A stretch of DNA of 64,000 bases from Ensifer adhaerens (GCF_002940685.1 NZ_PNFP01000011.1:186001-250000), one strand, 5' to 3'. Positions 8,828 through 18,828 are shown, numbered from the stretch's first letter. Program-made: numbers and translations. Notes: generated from the sequence alone by a model not told the origin.

Positions 8828-10153
8828 TTACTGCTGGTCGAGTGCCCGCGTCAGGCTGAGTGCTGCAATCGTGCAGATCGCACCTGAAATCAGGTAACCG
8901 CCGATGAAGATGATGCCGAAGCTGCTGGCAAGGCCAAGTGCGACGAGCGGCGCGAAGGCGGCGCCGAGGAGCCAGGCGAGGTCCGAGGTCAGCGCCGCAC
9001 CCGTGTATCGGTAGTACTTCGTGAAGCGCGAGGACACGGCGCCCGAGGCCTGGCCGAAGGTGAGGCCGAGAACGGCAAAGCCGATCAGGATGTAGGCATC
9101 CTGCCCGGCTCCGCCGGCGTCGAGAAGGAAGGGTGCGGAGAAACTGAAGATCGCGATCAGGGTTGCACCGAACATCAGTTCGTTGCGGCGGCCGACGCGG
9201 TCGGCGATCACGCCCGACACGACAATGCCGATCGCACCGACGGCCGCGCCTGCGACCTGGACCAGCAGGAACCGGGCGGCCGACTGCCCCCCGTTGAGGA
9301 TGACCCAGCTGAGCGGGAAGATCGTCACCAGGTGGAACATCGCGAAGCTCGCCAGAGGCACAAAAGCGCCGAGCACCACGTCCAGCGCGTGTTTGCTCAG
9401 CATCTCGAACACCGGCCGAGCCTGCAGTTCCTGCGCTTCCATGGCAGCGCCGAACTCCTTGCTGGCGACGATGCGAAGACGCGCGAACAGCGCCACGACG
9501 TTGATCGCAAAGGCGACGAAGAACGGATAGCGCCAGCCCCAGGAGAGGAAATCCTCCTCGGAAAGATTGGCAACGAAGTAGCAGAAGATGATGCTGGCGA
9601 GGGCGAAGCCGATGGGGGCTCCGAGCTGCGGGATCATCGCATACCAGCCCCGTCGGTTCGGCGGAGCGTTAAGGTTCAGCAGCGACGCCAGGCCGTCCCA
9701 GGCGCCACCAAGGGCAAAGCCCTGTCCCAGCCGGAAGAGGGCCAGAAGCGCCACCGCCCAGTATCCGATCGTCTCATACCCCGGCAGGAAGGCGATCGAC
9801 GCGGTTGAACCGCCGAGAATGACGAGCGCGATGGTCAGCTTGGTGCCGCGCCCGTAGTTGCGGTCGATCCACATGAACACGAAGGAGCCGACCGGGCGGG
9901 CGAGGAAAGCGAGCGGGAACAGTGCGAAGGACATCAGCGTCGCAGTGACCGCATTGGGGGCGAACGGGAAGATCAGTTTCGGGAAAACGAGGATCGAGCC
10001 GAGGCCGTAGACGAAGAAATCGAAGAATTCGGAGGTTCGTCCGATGACCACCCCGATGGCGATGCTGCCGGGGGAGAGCGGCTTGTCGTCCTCGTGAATG
10101 CGACGTGCATCCCGCTCGAGACCAGACGATGTTGGGTTAGCGACCGAAACCAT
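8828..10153 (-). CDS. MFS transporter, metabolite:H+ symporter (MHS) type
   Basis: 441 residues, ATG at 10153. It has about twelve hydrophobic segments and an N-terminal cytoplasmic stretch ending in IGVVIGRTSEFFDFFVYGLGS, the first helix with the charge pattern (E/D in TSEFFDFF) typical of MHS sugar/ShiA/ProP-like symporters. ARPVGSFVFMWIDRNYGR, the conserved loop 2-3 motif of MFS proteins, and FRLGQGFALGGAWDG in helix 4 support this. The substrate is likely an organic acid or other small metabolite, not identifiable. It is divergent from cyoA, with 294 bases between them. Confidence 0.85.
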   Translation of the reverse strand: MVSVANPTSSGLERDARRIHEDDKPLSPGSIAIGVVIGRTSEFFDFFVYGLGSILVFPKLIFPFAPNAVTATLMSFALFPLAFLARPVGSFVFMWIDRNYGRGTKLTIALVILGGSTASIAFLPGYETIGYWAVALLALFRLGQGFALGGAWDGLASLLNLNAPPNRRGWYAMIPQLGAPIGFALASIIFCYFVANLSEEDFLSWGWRYPFFVAFAINVVALFARLRIVASKEFGAAMEAQELQARPVFEMLSKHALDVVLGAFVPLASFAMFHLVTIFPLSWVILNGGQSAARFLLVQVAGAAVGAIGIVVSGVIADRVGRRNELMFGATLIAIFSFSAPFLLDAGGAGQDAYILIGFAVLGLTFGQASGAVSSRFTKYYRYTGAALTSDLAWLLGAAFAPLVALGLASSFGIIFIGGYLISGAICTIAALSLTRALDQQ

Positions 10154-10306
10154 GAATTTCTCCGACGAACGAACGTCTTGTCGTTAGAGTGTTGACCAAT
10201 TGGCGTCTGATATCAAGAATGCCGTGCACGTACATGCGCACATGCCTCATTCGAGTTCGTGCCTAACGTTCGCTGGAACAGCCGGTATCGAACCGACGAG
10301 AAGCCT

Positions 10307-10320
10307 TTGCGCCCGTACAA
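10307..10320. promoter_or_regulatory. FNR/NnrR-like box upstream of cyoA
   Basis: TTGCGCCCGTACAA fits TTG-N8-CAA, the same 14-bp pattern found at the denitrification promoters of this window, and is flanked to give TTTG...CAAA. It lies 127 bases before the cyoA ATG and 153 bases before the divergent MFS ATG. A chance match is possible, since only six bases are fixed. Confidence 0.4.
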
Positions 10321-10447
10321 ACGCGCATAGAGCGATAAGGCCGTCACTGCACTGCGGCAAAATGCTGCGCTGCGACGATCGACCTCAGTTCCATGCGCGA
10401 TCATGCCCGAGTAATGCCGACTAGACAAAACGCAAGTTGAGGCCGCA

Positions 10448-11566
10448 ATGCCGAAGCCATTCAGTTTAGCCGGACAATCGATGATTGCCGTCCTGTTGCT
10501 CACCGTTCTCACGGGATGCAACATGGTGGTCATGTCGCCATCCGGCGATATCGCCGCGCAGCAGCGGGATCTGATCGTTATCTCGACGGTCCTGATGCTG
10601 CTGATCATCGTTCCGGTCCTTTTCCTGACCCTTTTCTTCGCCTGGCGCTATCGTCAGTCGAACACTGCCGCCAAATATGACCCGGAATGGCATCACTCCA
10701 CCGGTCTAGAAGTCATCATCTGGTCGGCGCCGCTCGCCATCATCATCGCACTCGGCGCGATCACCTGGGTCAGCACCCACAAGCTCGACCCCTATCGACC
10801 GCTCGATCGGATCGATGCGGCGCGCCCGGTCACCGAAGAGATGAAGCCGATCACCGTCGAGGTCGTCGCCCTCGACTGGAAGTGGCTGTTCTTCTATCCG
10901 GAATACGGCATCGCCACGGTCAACGAGATGGCGGCACCCGTCGACGTGCCGATCAACTTCAAGATCACAGCCTCGTCGGTCATGAACTCCTTCTACGTTC
11001 CAGCGCTTGCCGGCATGATCTACGCCATGCCCGGAATGCAGACCAAGCTGCACGCCGTCATCAACAAGGCAGGTGAATACGAAGGCCTTTCGTCCAACTA
11101 CAGCGGCGACGGCTTCTCGCACATGCGCTTCAAGTTCCACGGCGTGGATCAGGCCGGTTTTGACGCCTGGGTTGCCCGGGTGAAGCAGAACGGCACGATG
11201 CTCAACCGCGACGCCTACCTGAAGCTCGAAAAGCCGAGCGCGAAGGAGCCGGTGCGCTACTACGCTGCCGTCGAGGACGGCCTCTATGAAGCCGTGCTCA
11301 ACATGTGTGTTCGCGAAGGCCAGATGTGCATGAAGGATATGATGCACATCGACATGATGGGCGGAGCCGGCGTCGAAAGCCATGAGAACCGCGCCAAGCT
11401 CGAGCATGACAACCGCCACGCGGGCGGCGTGACCGAAGCGGCCGCACCGGCTGCGACCTTCCCCGAGACCGGCAATCCCGCCAAGAGCGAGGAGCCGGCA
11501 GAGGGCGTCAAGGAAGGGCAGCCGGCGGCTGAGCCCATGAACCACGACATGCACAAGACGCACTAG
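10448..11566 (+). CDS. cyoA: Cytochrome bo3 ubiquinol oxidase subunit II
   Basis: 372 residues. An N-terminal lipoprotein signal ends in LLTVLTGC, and two membrane spans follow (around residues 42-64 and 88-108). The cupredoxin-like domain [23 protein letters not shown]...[44 protein letters not shown] is quinol-oxidase type and lacks the CuA cysteines, as expected for CyoA. The protein passes electrons from ubiquinol to the CyoB core. The C-terminal tail after about residue 285 is rich in Met, His and Asp/Glu ([14 protein letters not shown]... ending NHDMHKTH), longer than in many CyoA proteins. First gene of cyoABCD-surf1; cyoB starts 80 bases downstream. Confidence 0.96.
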   Translation: MPKPFSLAGQSMIAVLLLTVLTGCNMVVMSPSGDIAAQQRDLIVISTVLMLLIIVPVLFLTLFFAWRYRQSNTAAKYDPEWHHSTGLEVIIWSAPLAIIIALGAITWVSTHKLDPYRPLDRIDAARPVTEEMKPITVEVVALDWKWLFFYPEYGIATVNEMAAPVDVPINFKITASSVMNSFYVPALAGMIYAMPGMQTKLHAVINKAGEYEGLSSNYSGDGFSHMRFKFHGVDQAGFDAWVARVKQNGTMLNRDAYLKLEKPSAKEPVRYYAAVEDGLYEAVLNMCVREGQMCMKDMMHIDMMGGAGVESHENRAKLEHDNRHAGGVTEAAAPAATFPETGNPAKSEEPAEGVKEGQPAAEPMNHDMHKTH

Positions 11567-11646
11567 GACTTTCGCGCGCTCGCAGGCTTCGATCCAGCGA
11601 GCGCCAGGGCCCTTCGGGCCGCAATTCGAGACATATTGGAAGACCC

Positions 11647-13650
11647 ATGTTTGGTGACACCAGCCTCACGCAATTCATCTTCGGGCGGCTTACCTGGGAA
11701 GCGATCCCCTATCACGAGCCGATCCTCGTCGTGACCTTCGCGGCCGTGGCCGTGGGCGGCCTCGCGATCCTCGCGCTGATCACGAAGTACAAGCTCTGGG
11801 GCTATCTCTGGCACGAGTGGTTCACGTCGGTCGATCACAAGAAGATCGGCATCATGTACATCATCCTGGCGATCGTCATGCTTCTGCGCGGCTTCGCCGA
11901 CGCGATCATGATGCGCCTGCAGCAGGCGATCGCCTTCAACGGCAACGAGGGCTACCTCAACCCGCACCACTACGACCAGATCTTCACGGCGCATGGCGTG
12001 ATCATGATCTTCTTCGTGGCCATGCCTTTCGTCACCGGCTTCATGAACTACGTCGTGCCGCTGCAGATCGGCGCGCGCGACGTCTCGTTCCCGTTCCTCA
12101 ACAATTTCTCGTTCTGGATGACGACGGGCGGCGCGATCATCATCATGATGTCGCTGTTCGTAGGTGAATTCGCGCGCACCGGCTGGCTCGCCTATCCGCC
12201 GCTTTCGGGAGCGGACTACAGCCCCGGCGTGGGCGTCGACTATTACATCTGGGGGCTACAGGTGGCGGGCGTCGGGACGACCTTGTCCGGTATCAACCTG
12301 ATCGCCACCATCGTGAAGATGCGCGCGCCCGGCATGACCTTCATGAAGATGCCGGTCTTCACCTGGACCTCGCTCTGCACCAACATCCTGATCGTCGCGA
12401 CCTTCCCGATCCTGACGGCAACGCTCGCGCTCTTGTCGCTCGACCGCTACCTCGGCTTCAACTTCTTCACCAATGACCTTGGTGGCAATCCGATGATGTA
12501 TATCAACCTCATCTGGATCTGGGGCCATCCGGAAGTCTACATCCTGATCCTGCCGGCCTTCGGCATCTTCTCCGAGGTCGTCGCCACCTTCTGCGGCAAG
12601 CGCCTGTTCGGCTACACCTCGATGGTCTACGCCACCTGCGTGATCATGATCCTCTCCTACCTGGTGTGGCTGCACCACTTCTTCACCATGGGTTCCGGCG
12701 CGTCGGTCAACGCCTTCTTCGGCATCACCACGATGATCATCTCGATCCCGACCGGCGCGAAGATGTTCAACTGGCTCTTCACCATGTATCGCGGGCGCAT
12801 CCGCTACGAACTGCCCATGCTGTGGACCATCGGCTTCATGGTCACCTTCGTTATCGGCGGCATGACCGGCGTCATGCTGGCGATCCCGCCGGCCGACTTC
12901 GTGCTGCACAATTCGCTGTTCCTGATTGCCCACTTCCACAACGTCATCATTGGAGGCGTGCTCTTCGGGTTGATGGCCGGCGTCGTCTACTGGTGGCCGA
13001 AGGCTTTCGGCTACAAGCTCGATTACTTCTGGGGCGCGATGAGCTTCTGGTTCTGGCAGATCGGCTTCTTCTTCGCCTTCATGCCGCTCTACGTGCTCGG
13101 CCTGATGGGGGTTACCCGCCGCGTCAGCCAGTTCGAGGACCCATCGCTGCAGATCTGGTTCATCATCGCCGCCTTCGGCGCCGTCCTGATCGCACTCGGC
13201 ATCGCGTCCTTCATCATCCAGCTGATCGTCAGCTTCCTGCGCCGCGAGCGACTGCGCGAAACGTCGGGCGATGCCTGGGATGGCCGCACGCTGGAATGGT
13301 CGACCTCGTCGCCGCCGCCGGACTACAACTTCGCCTTCACGCCCGTCGTGCACGACCATGACAGCTGGTACGACATGAAGAACCGGGGTTATGAGCGCCC
13401 GCTCGAAGGCTTCAAGGCGATCCACATGCCGAAGAACACCGGCACGGGCATCATTCTCTCCGGCATCAGCGTCGTGCTCGCCTTCGCCTTGATCTGGTAC
13501 ATCTGGTGGCTGGCCGCGGTCTCCTTCATCGCCCTGCTCGCCGTCGCCATCGGCCATACCTTCAACTACAACCGTGATTTCTTCATTCCCGCGGAAACTG
13601 TCGCGGCGACCGAAGACGCACGCTCGAAGCTGCTTGCGGAACGGACCTGA
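11647..13650 (+). CDS. cyoB: Cytochrome bo3 ubiquinol oxidase subunit I
   Basis: 667 residues with about 15 membrane spans. It is the catalytic heme-copper subunit that reduces O2 to water while pumping protons. The heme/CuB ligand motifs are in place: [11 protein letters not shown] (low-spin heme His), [17 protein letters not shown] (CuB His with cross-linked Tyr and proton-channel Glu), LHHFFTMG (two CuB His), and [16 protein letters not shown] (heme o3 and b His). The C-terminal extension after residue 530 has the usual bo3 form. It is followed after four bases by cyoC. Confidence 0.97.
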   Translation: MFGDTSLTQFIFGRLTWEAIPYHEPILVVTFAAVAVGGLAILALITKYKLWGYLWHEWFTSVDHKKIGIMYIILAIVMLLRGFADAIMMRLQQAIAFNGNEGYLNPHHYDQIFTAHGVIMIFFVAMPFVTGFMNYVVPLQIGARDVSFPFLNNFSFWMTTGGAIIIMMSLFVGEFARTGWLAYPPLSGADYSPGVGVDYYIWGLQVAGVGTTLSGINLIATIVKMRAPGMTFMKMPVFTWTSLCTNILIVATFPILTATLALLSLDRYLGFNFFTNDLGGNPMMYINLIWIWGHPEVYILILPAFGIFSEVVATFCGKRLFGYTSMVYATCVIMILSYLVWLHHFFTMGSGASVNAFFGITTMIISIPTGAKMFNWLFTMYRGRIRYELPMLWTIGFMVTFVIGGMTGVMLAIPPADFVLHNSLFLIAHFHNVIIGGVLFGLMAGVVYWWPKAFGYKLDYFWGAMSFWFWQIGFFFAFMPLYVLGLMGVTRRVSQFEDPSLQIWFIIAAFGAVLIALGIASFIIQLIVSFLRRERLRETSGDAWDGRTLEWSTSSPPPDYNFAFTPVVHDHDSWYDMKNRGYERPLEGFKAIHMPKNTGTGIILSGISVVLAFALIWYIWWLAAVSFIALLAVAIGHTFNYNRDFFIPAETVAATEDARSKLLAERT

Positions 13651-13654
13651 GACG

Positions 13655-14275
13655 ATGAGCCAAACCCAAGTCCAAGAAACAGAAAAGCCGCAGTTCTACC
13701 TGACGGAAGAGCATCATCCGGAACACAGCACCATGCTGGGTTTCTGGCTCTACCTGATGAGCGACTGCCTGATCTTTGCCGTGCTGTTCGCTACGCATGG
13801 CGTTGTCGGCCGCAACTACGCGGCAGGGCCATCACCGGCCGACCTGTTCGACCTTGGCCTCGTCGCGTTCAACACGGCGATGCTGCTGCTCTCGTCGATC
13901 ACCTATGGTTTTGCGATGCTCCAGATGGAGCGCAACGCCAAGATGGAAACGCTGTTCTGGCTTGGCGTCACCGGCGTGTTCGGCGCGATCTTCCTCGCAG
14001 TGGAGCTTTATGAATTCTATCACTTGCTGCACGAGGGCGCCGGTCCGACGCGTTCGGCCTTCCTGTCCTCGTTCTTCACGCTGGTCGGTACGCACGGGCT
14101 GCACGTCACCTTCGGCATCATCTGGCTGATCACGCTGATGGTGCAGGTCAAGAAACATGGATTGAACCCGGAAAACCGCCGCCGCCTGATGTGCCTTTCC
14201 ATGTTCTGGCACTTCCTCGACGTCATCTGGATCGGCGTCTTCTCCTTCGTCTATCTGTTGGGAGTACTCGGATGA
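13655..14275 (+). CDS. cyoC: Cytochrome bo3 ubiquinol oxidase subunit III
   Basis: 206 residues starting MSQTQVQETEKPQ, with the ATG four bases after the cyoB stop; the longer frame back to 13574 lies inside cyoB. Five membrane spans are seen, with MLGFWLYLMSDCLIFAVLFATHG as the first and GTHGLHVTFGIIWLITLMVQ and MFWHFLDVIWIGVFSFVYLLG near the end, the signature of the CyoC/CoxC family. It is needed for stability of the oxidase complex in the inner membrane. Its stop overlaps the cyoD start by four bases (ATGA). Confidence 0.96.
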   Translation: MSQTQVQETEKPQFYLTEEHHPEHSTMLGFWLYLMSDCLIFAVLFATHGVVGRNYAAGPSPADLFDLGLVAFNTAMLLLSSITYGFAMLQMERNAKMETLFWLGVTGVFGAIFLAVELYEFYHLLHEGAGPTRSAFLSSFFTLVGTHGLHVTFGIIWLITLMVQVKKHGLNPENRRRLMCLSMFWHFLDVIWIGVFSFVYLLGVLG

Positions 14276-14676
14276 GTTCGCAGCATCCTGGCCACGAAAG
14301 CGCGTTCGAGCCCCACCACGCGCACAGCCACCCGGGCGACGCAGCCGGCCACGGCTCGTTCAAGAGCTATATGACCGGCTTCATCCTGTCGGTGATCCTG
14401 ACGGCCATTCCCTTCTGGCTAGTGATGGGCGGCGTGCTCGACAGCAAGTTGCTGACCGCCGTGCTCGTCATGGGCATTGGCGTCGTGCAGATCGTCGTGC
14501 ACGTCATCTACTTCCTGCACATGAACGCCCGCTCCGAAGGCGGCTGGACGCTGATGGCGCTGATCTTCACGATCATCATCGTCGGCATCGCGCTCGCCGG
14601 TTCGCTCTGGGTCATGCATCACCTCAATACCAACATGATGCCGATGACCCACGAAATGATGAAGAACATGCCCTGA
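14272..14676 (+). CDS. cyoD: Cytochrome bo3 ubiquinol oxidase subunit IV
   Basis: 134 residues, start overlapping the cyoC stop. After a His-rich N-terminus (HESAFEPHHAHSHPGD) come three membrane spans, including SYMTGFILSVILTAIPFWLVMGG and QIVVHVIYFLHMN, the conserved CyoD pattern. It is a small assembly and stability subunit of the bo3 oxidase. The C-terminus is Met-rich (NTNMMPMTHEMMKNMP), echoing the Met/His-rich CyoA tail. No cyoE (heme O synthase) follows; a SURF1 gene does. Confidence 0.94.
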   Translation: MSSQHPGHESAFEPHHAHSHPGDAAGHGSFKSYMTGFILSVILTAIPFWLVMGGVLDSKLLTAVLVMGIGVVQIVVHVIYFLHMNARSEGGWTLMALIFTIIIVGIALAGSLWVMHHLNTNMMPMTHEMMKNMP

Positions 14677-14696
14677 GCGGGGCGGGCAGACGCGAA

Positions 14697-15440
14697 ATGA
14701 CCGCTGGCCATGACGTGAAAGGGGAGGGTGCGAAGGCGTCCTCCCGCGCCCGGTTCCTTCTGACCGGCGCGCTCCTGTTTCTCGGCATCGTATTCGTGGC
14801 GCTCGGGACATGGCAGGTCCAGCGGCTCTTCTGGAAGCTCGACCTCATCGGGCGCGTCGATGCGCGCGTGCATGCCGAAGCGGTCCCGGCCCCGGCGTCG
14901 CCGGACTGGCAGGGCATTACCCGCGAGAAGGACGAGTATCGCCGGGTCCGCGCGACAGGCACCTTCGGCCATGACAAATCGGTACTGGTCCAGGCTGTAA
15001 CGGAGCGGGGGGCCGGTTTCTGGGTCCTGACGCCGATGCGGCTTGAAGACGAGACGACGGTTCTCGTCAATCGCGGTTTCGTGCCCACTGACCGGCGCGA
15101 GCGGGCGGCCCGCGCCGAAGGCGAAGCGGCCGGAACCACAGAGATCATCGGGCTCCTGCGCATCAGTGAGCCGGGCGGCGCTTTTCTTCGTTCCAACGAT
15201 GCGGCCGGCGATCGCTGGTTCTCGCGCGACGTGGCCGCGATCGCCACGGCAAAAGGGCTGACGAACGTCGCGCCGTATTTCATCGATGCCGATGCGACAC
15301 CAAATCCCGGTGGCCTGCCGATCGGCGGCCTCACGGTTGTCAGCTTTCGGAACAGCCACCTCGTCTACGTCCTGACCTGGTTTGCGCTTGCGATCATGAG
15401 CGCCGGGGGCGCGTGGCTCGTCTGGCGGCGGGTCGCATAA
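14697..15440 (+). CDS. SURF1-family oxidase assembly protein
   Basis: 247 residues. It has one membrane span near the N-terminus (FLLTGALLFLGIVFVALGTWQVQRLFWKLDLI, with the conserved G-x-WQ-x-x-R), a periplasmic domain with YRRVRATGTFGHDK and VLVNRGFVPTDRR, and a second span at the C-terminus (SHLVYVLTWFALAIMSAGGAW). This is the SURF1/Shy1 topology. The family helps insert heme a or o into heme-copper oxidases. Placed 20 bases after cyoD, it is the last gene of the oxidase operon. Confidence 0.92.
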   Translation: MTAGHDVKGEGAKASSRARFLLTGALLFLGIVFVALGTWQVQRLFWKLDLIGRVDARVHAEAVPAPASPDWQGITREKDEYRRVRATGTFGHDKSVLVQAVTERGAGFWVLTPMRLEDETTVLVNRGFVPTDRRERAARAEGEAAGTTEIIGLLRISEPGGAFLRSNDAAGDRWFSRDVAAIATAKGLTNVAPYFIDADATPNPGGLPIGGLTVVSFRNSHLVYVLTWFALAIMSAGGAWLVWRRVA

Positions 15441-15564
15441 ACATTCACCGCTGCCCGCTGATCCGCCGTGTTGTTGGGGCTTCCGTTGAACATTAAAGAT
15501 GAGTAATAGAGGAAGGAATTAGCGAGAGGCGTCGCCTCGTCCCTTCAGCATTGGATACGCGTCG

Positions 15565-16449
15565 ATGTCGTTTCAACCGCGGATGCAGAACAAGATTTCC
15601 GGGTTCAAGGTGATCGGCGGACTGCATCGGCGGCAATGGAACGGGATTATCGCCGATGTCTGGGATGTCGAATGCGAGGCGAGGGCTGGCGGCCACTACC
15701 TGTCGGACGATCCACGCATGTTCATCGTGCTTGACGCCCAGGGCGGCAGCCGCTGCAATGTCAGGCTTTCGCCGGATGGGCGTGGCTCGGTAGAGAACGC
15801 GCGCCAGCAGGCGCTTTCCTACATTCCCGCGGGCATGGAAATCTGGGCCGATATGGTCGATGTCAGCCACATCCGCCACCTCGACCTGCATTTCAACCTC
15901 GAAATCCTCAGCCGGCGGCTGGCGGAGGATCTCGATGCGGGCCGCTGCGACACGCCGCGGCTGATGTTTCACGACGAGCGCTTTCTGCAGCTCGCGCAAC
16001 TGATCGCCGCCGAATGCGTCAATCCGCAGCCCTTGCACGATCTTTACGGCGACGGGCTGACGGTTGCGCTGTTCATCGACCTGATGAAACTCAACCGTTC
16101 GGATGCCCGAAAACGCAGCCCGCTCGCCACCTGGCAGCTCCGCCGCGCCGTCGACTACATCGACGAGAACTGGGGTCGCAACATTCGCCTTGAGGAACTG
16201 GCGTCCCTTGCCGGACTGTCGCAGTCGCACTTCAGCCACGCCTTCAAGGCCTCGACCGGCATGGCGCCGCACCAGTGGCAGACCAATGCGCGGATCGAGC
16301 GGGCCAAGCAGCTTTTGCTGAAGAACGAGGCATCGCTGACGGCAGTTGCAGCCGAGACCGGCTTCTCCGACCAGGCACACTTCACCCGGGTCTTCCGCAA
16401 GGTCGTGGGCGCGACTCCGGCCTCGTGGAAGCGCAGCCGATTGAGCTGA
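15565..16449 (+). CDS. AraC-family transcriptional regulator of the adjacent siderophore receptor
   Basis: 294 residues. The N-terminal 180 residues form a ligand-type domain of no clear family. The C-terminal 100 residues are an AraC/XylS double helix-turn-helix: RRAVDYIDENWGRNIRLEEL, AGLSQSHFSHAFKASTGMAPHQW, and AAETGFSDQAHFTRVFRKVVGATPASWK. It is followed on the same strand by a TonB-dependent siderophore receptor 174 bases away, an arrangement seen for rhizobial receptor regulators such as RhrA. A 10-bp sequence (TACTCATCTT) occurs in opposite orientations upstream of this gene (15496-15505) and upstream of the receptor (16549-16558), a candidate shared operator. Confidence 0.88.
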   Translation: MSFQPRMQNKISGFKVIGGLHRRQWNGIIADVWDVECEARAGGHYLSDDPRMFIVLDAQGGSRCNVRLSPDGRGSVENARQQALSYIPAGMEIWADMVDVSHIRHLDLHFNLEILSRRLAEDLDAGRCDTPRLMFHDERFLQLAQLIAAECVNPQPLHDLYGDGLTVALFIDLMKLNRSDARKRSPLATWQLRRAVDYIDENWGRNIRLEELASLAGLSQSHFSHAFKASTGMAPHQWQTNARIERAKQLLLKNEASLTAVAAETGFSDQAHFTRVFRKVVGATPASWKRSRLS

Positions 16450-16539
16450 GCAAGTTCCATCCCGAAGAGCGGTTGTTCACTCGGAATAGCCCAGAAACGT
16501 TCAATTCTCGCGGATCGCGACAAGAGTTGCCGGAATAGT

Positions 16540-16554
16540 TGATATAAATACTCA
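16540..16554. promoter_or_regulatory. RirA-type iron-responsive operator candidate
   Basis: TGATATAAATACTCA fits TGA-N9-TCA, the pattern I recall for rhizobial RirA iron-responsive operators. It lies 70 bases before the siderophore receptor ATG within an AT-rich stretch that could hold the promoter. Confidence 0.5.
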
Positions 16555-16623
16555 TCTTATTAGAGGGTATAGATCGCGTCGCCTGGAAGGCCCCGCGGTG
16601 GATCGGCGCGAGACGACGGACAG

Positions 16624-18828
16624 ATGAAGGCAAAAGGTAAGGCAGTACGGTTGGCGGAATGGCTGGCAGGTGGGGTCGCTGGCATTGCGGTCCTGGCCGC
16701 CGGTGCGGCGATGGCGCAGGATGCGCCTGCCACGCGGTTGGAAACGATCGAGGCGACCGGCACCAGGGCCGAAGATGATGCGACCGGTCCGGTCGAGGGT
16801 TATGTCGCCAAGGCGACCACGACCGGCTCGAAATCCGCAACCGCGATCGCGGAAATCCCGCAGAGCGTTTCCGTCGTCGGGCGCGAGGAGCTTGATGACC
16901 GCGGCGTCGTCAACAAGGTCGACGAAGCGCTGCGCTATACGCCGGGTGTGATGGCCGAGCCCTTCGGTGTCGATCCCGATACCGACTGGTTCTACATCCG
17001 TGGTTTCGACGCGACGCAGACGGGTGTCTTCCTCGATGGCCTGAACCTCTTTTCCTACGGCTTCGGCGGGTTCCAGATCGATCCCTTCATGCTGGAGCGG
17101 GTCGAAGTGCTGAAAGGTCCAGCCTCGGTGCTTTATGGCGGCGCCAATCCGGGCGGCATCGTCAGCCTCATCAGCAAGCGGCCGACGGAAGAGAGCTCCA
17201 CCTATGTCGAGACCGGTATCAACAACAACGGCAATGCCTTCCTCGGCATTGACGTCAACCGGCCGCTGGACGATGCGATCAACTACCGCGTCACCGGCAA
17301 GGTATCCGGCGGCAACAATTACACCGATCATTCGGAGGATCTGCGTGGCTTCATCCTGCCGCAGATCACCTATCAGCCCGACGATTCGACCAGCCTGACT
17401 GTCTACGGGTTGCTGCAGGGCCTCGATCAGGTCCATACCGGCGGCGGTTTCCTGCCCTATGAAGGCTCGGTCGTCGATGCGTCCTTCGGCAAGATCGATC
17501 GCAAGGCCTTCTTCGGCGAACCCGACATCGATACCGGCACCTATGTCCAGCAGATGCTCGGCTACGAATTCAAACACGAGTTCGACAGCGGTTGGCAGTT
17601 CAGCCAGAACCTGCGCTACGGCCACCTCTACAAGCATGAGAACGGCCCTTATACCTACGGCTATTACGATCCGAGCCTTCCCTTCCCGGTTTCGACCAAG
17701 CCAGCAACTTCGGACAACAAGCTCTATCGCCTCGGCTTCGAGGCGACGTCGAAGGTGGATACCTTCGCCGTGGACAACCGCGTTGAAGGTGAGTTCGAGA
17801 CGGGAGCGCTCGAGCATAGCCTGCTCGTTGGTCTCGACTACAAGTTCTTCCGGCTGGACCACGTCCAGGCGTCGTCGGCAGGAACGCCTATCAGCGCCAC
17901 CGATCCGGTCTATGGCGCTCCGCAACCCGCCAACGCCATCTACATCAACCAGGTGATCACGCAGCAGCAGATCGGCGTCTACGCGCAGGACCAGATCCGC
18001 TTCGGCGACGGCTGGCTCGCAACGCTCAACGGCCGCTACGACTATGTCGATACCGGGACCGACAACGGGCCGACCTTCTGGGCGCCGACCCAGAATTCGA
18101 GCTTCGACTATAGCGAGGGTGCGCTTAGCGGTCGCGCCGGGCTTGCCTATGAGTTCGACAACGGCCTGACACCCTATCTCAGCGTCGCGACCTTCTTCAA
18201 TCCGGTCGTGGCGGTGACGGCAACCGGCAACACCAAGCCGGAGGAGGGCGAGCAGTTCGAGGCCGGGATCAAGTACGAACCAACCTTCTTCGATGGCGTG
18301 TTGACGGCGTCCATCTACCAACTGACCAAACGCAACGCGCTCGTCACCGATCCATGGACGAGCCTCTCCACCCAGACGGGCGAAGTGCGGTCCCGCGGCA
18401 TAGAGTTCGAGGGTAAGGTCAATCTCAACGAGAGCTGGAAGCTGATCGCGGGCCTCGATTTCATGGATATCGAGGTGACCGAGGACGCAGACCGGGCGCT
18501 TATCGGCAAGTCACCCTATCTCGTGCCCGACGCGCAGGCCTCGCTGTGGGTCGATTATACCGTGCAGCAGGGGGCGCTCGAAGGCGTCAGCCTTGGCGCC
18601 GGCGTGCGCTACCGCGGCGAAAGCTGGGCGGATAAGGAGAACACGGCGAAAGTACCGGCATCGACGGTCTTCGACGCCGCCTTGCGCTACGAAAAGGACG
18701 GCTGGGGCGCTGCCCTCAACGTCACCAACCTGTTCGACAAGGAATACGTCAGCGGCTGCAGCGGCCTGCTCGTCTGCGGATATGGCGACGCGCGCACGGT
18801 CACGCTCAAGCTCAGCAAGACCTGGTGA
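16624..18828 (+). CDS. TonB-dependent siderophore receptor (FhuA/FoxA class)
   Basis: 734 residues. There is a signal peptide (cleavage near AGAAMAQ), a TonB box-like ETIEATG at about residue 41, and a plug domain with EIPQSVSVVGREEL, RGFDATQTGVFLDGLN, and MLERVEVLKGPASVLYGGANPGGIVSLISKRP, all signatures of hydroxamate siderophore receptors. The beta-barrel runs to a C-terminal ...VTLKLSKTW with an aromatic last residue, as required for outer-membrane insertion. It imports a ferric siderophore with TonB energy; the ligand is not identifiable. The preceding AraC gene and the TGA-N9-TCA site suggest control by both substrate and iron. Confidence 0.92.
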   Translation: MKAKGKAVRLAEWLAGGVAGIAVLAAGAAMAQDAPATRLETIEATGTRAEDDATGPVEGYVAKATTTGSKSATAIAEIPQSVSVVGREELDDRGVVNKVDEALRYTPGVMAEPFGVDPDTDWFYIRGFDATQTGVFLDGLNLFSYGFGGFQIDPFMLERVEVLKGPASVLYGGANPGGIVSLISKRPTEESSTYVETGINNNGNAFLGIDVNRPLDDAINYRVTGKVSGGNNYTDHSEDLRGFILPQITYQPDDSTSLTVYGLLQGLDQVHTGGGFLPYEGSVVDASFGKIDRKAFFGEPDIDTGTYVQQMLGYEFKHEFDSGWQFSQNLRYGHLYKHENGPYTYGYYDPSLPFPVSTKPATSDNKLYRLGFEATSKVDTFAVDNRVEGEFETGALEHSLLVGLDYKFFRLDHVQASSAGTPISATDPVYGAPQPANAIYINQVITQQQIGVYAQDQIRFGDGWLATLNGRYDYVDTGTDNGPTFWAPTQNSSFDYSEGALSGRAGLAYEFDNGLTPYLSVATFFNPVVAVTATGNTKPEEGEQFEAGIKYEPTFFDGVLTASIYQLTKRNALVTDPWTSLSTQTGEVRSRGIEFEGKVNLNESWKLIAGLDFMDIEVTEDADRALIGKSPYLVPDAQASLWVDYTVQQGALEGVSLGAGVRYRGESWADKENTAKVPASTVFDAALRYEKDGWGAALNVTNLFDKEYVSGCSGLLVCGYGDARTVTLKLSKTW

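Noticed and set aside
11605-11625. GGGCCC-TTC-GGGCC hairpin between cyoA and cyoB
   Set aside because: Short stem with no T-run; not enough to call a terminator inside an operon.
12256-13557. 433-codon open frame on the minus strand
   Set aside because: It lies fully antisense to cyoB, is very rich in Asp, Glu, His and Arg as expected from a mirrored GC-rich gene, and has no motif.
16552-18321. 589-codon open frame on the minus strand
   Set aside because: Antisense to the siderophore receptor; no recognisable domain.
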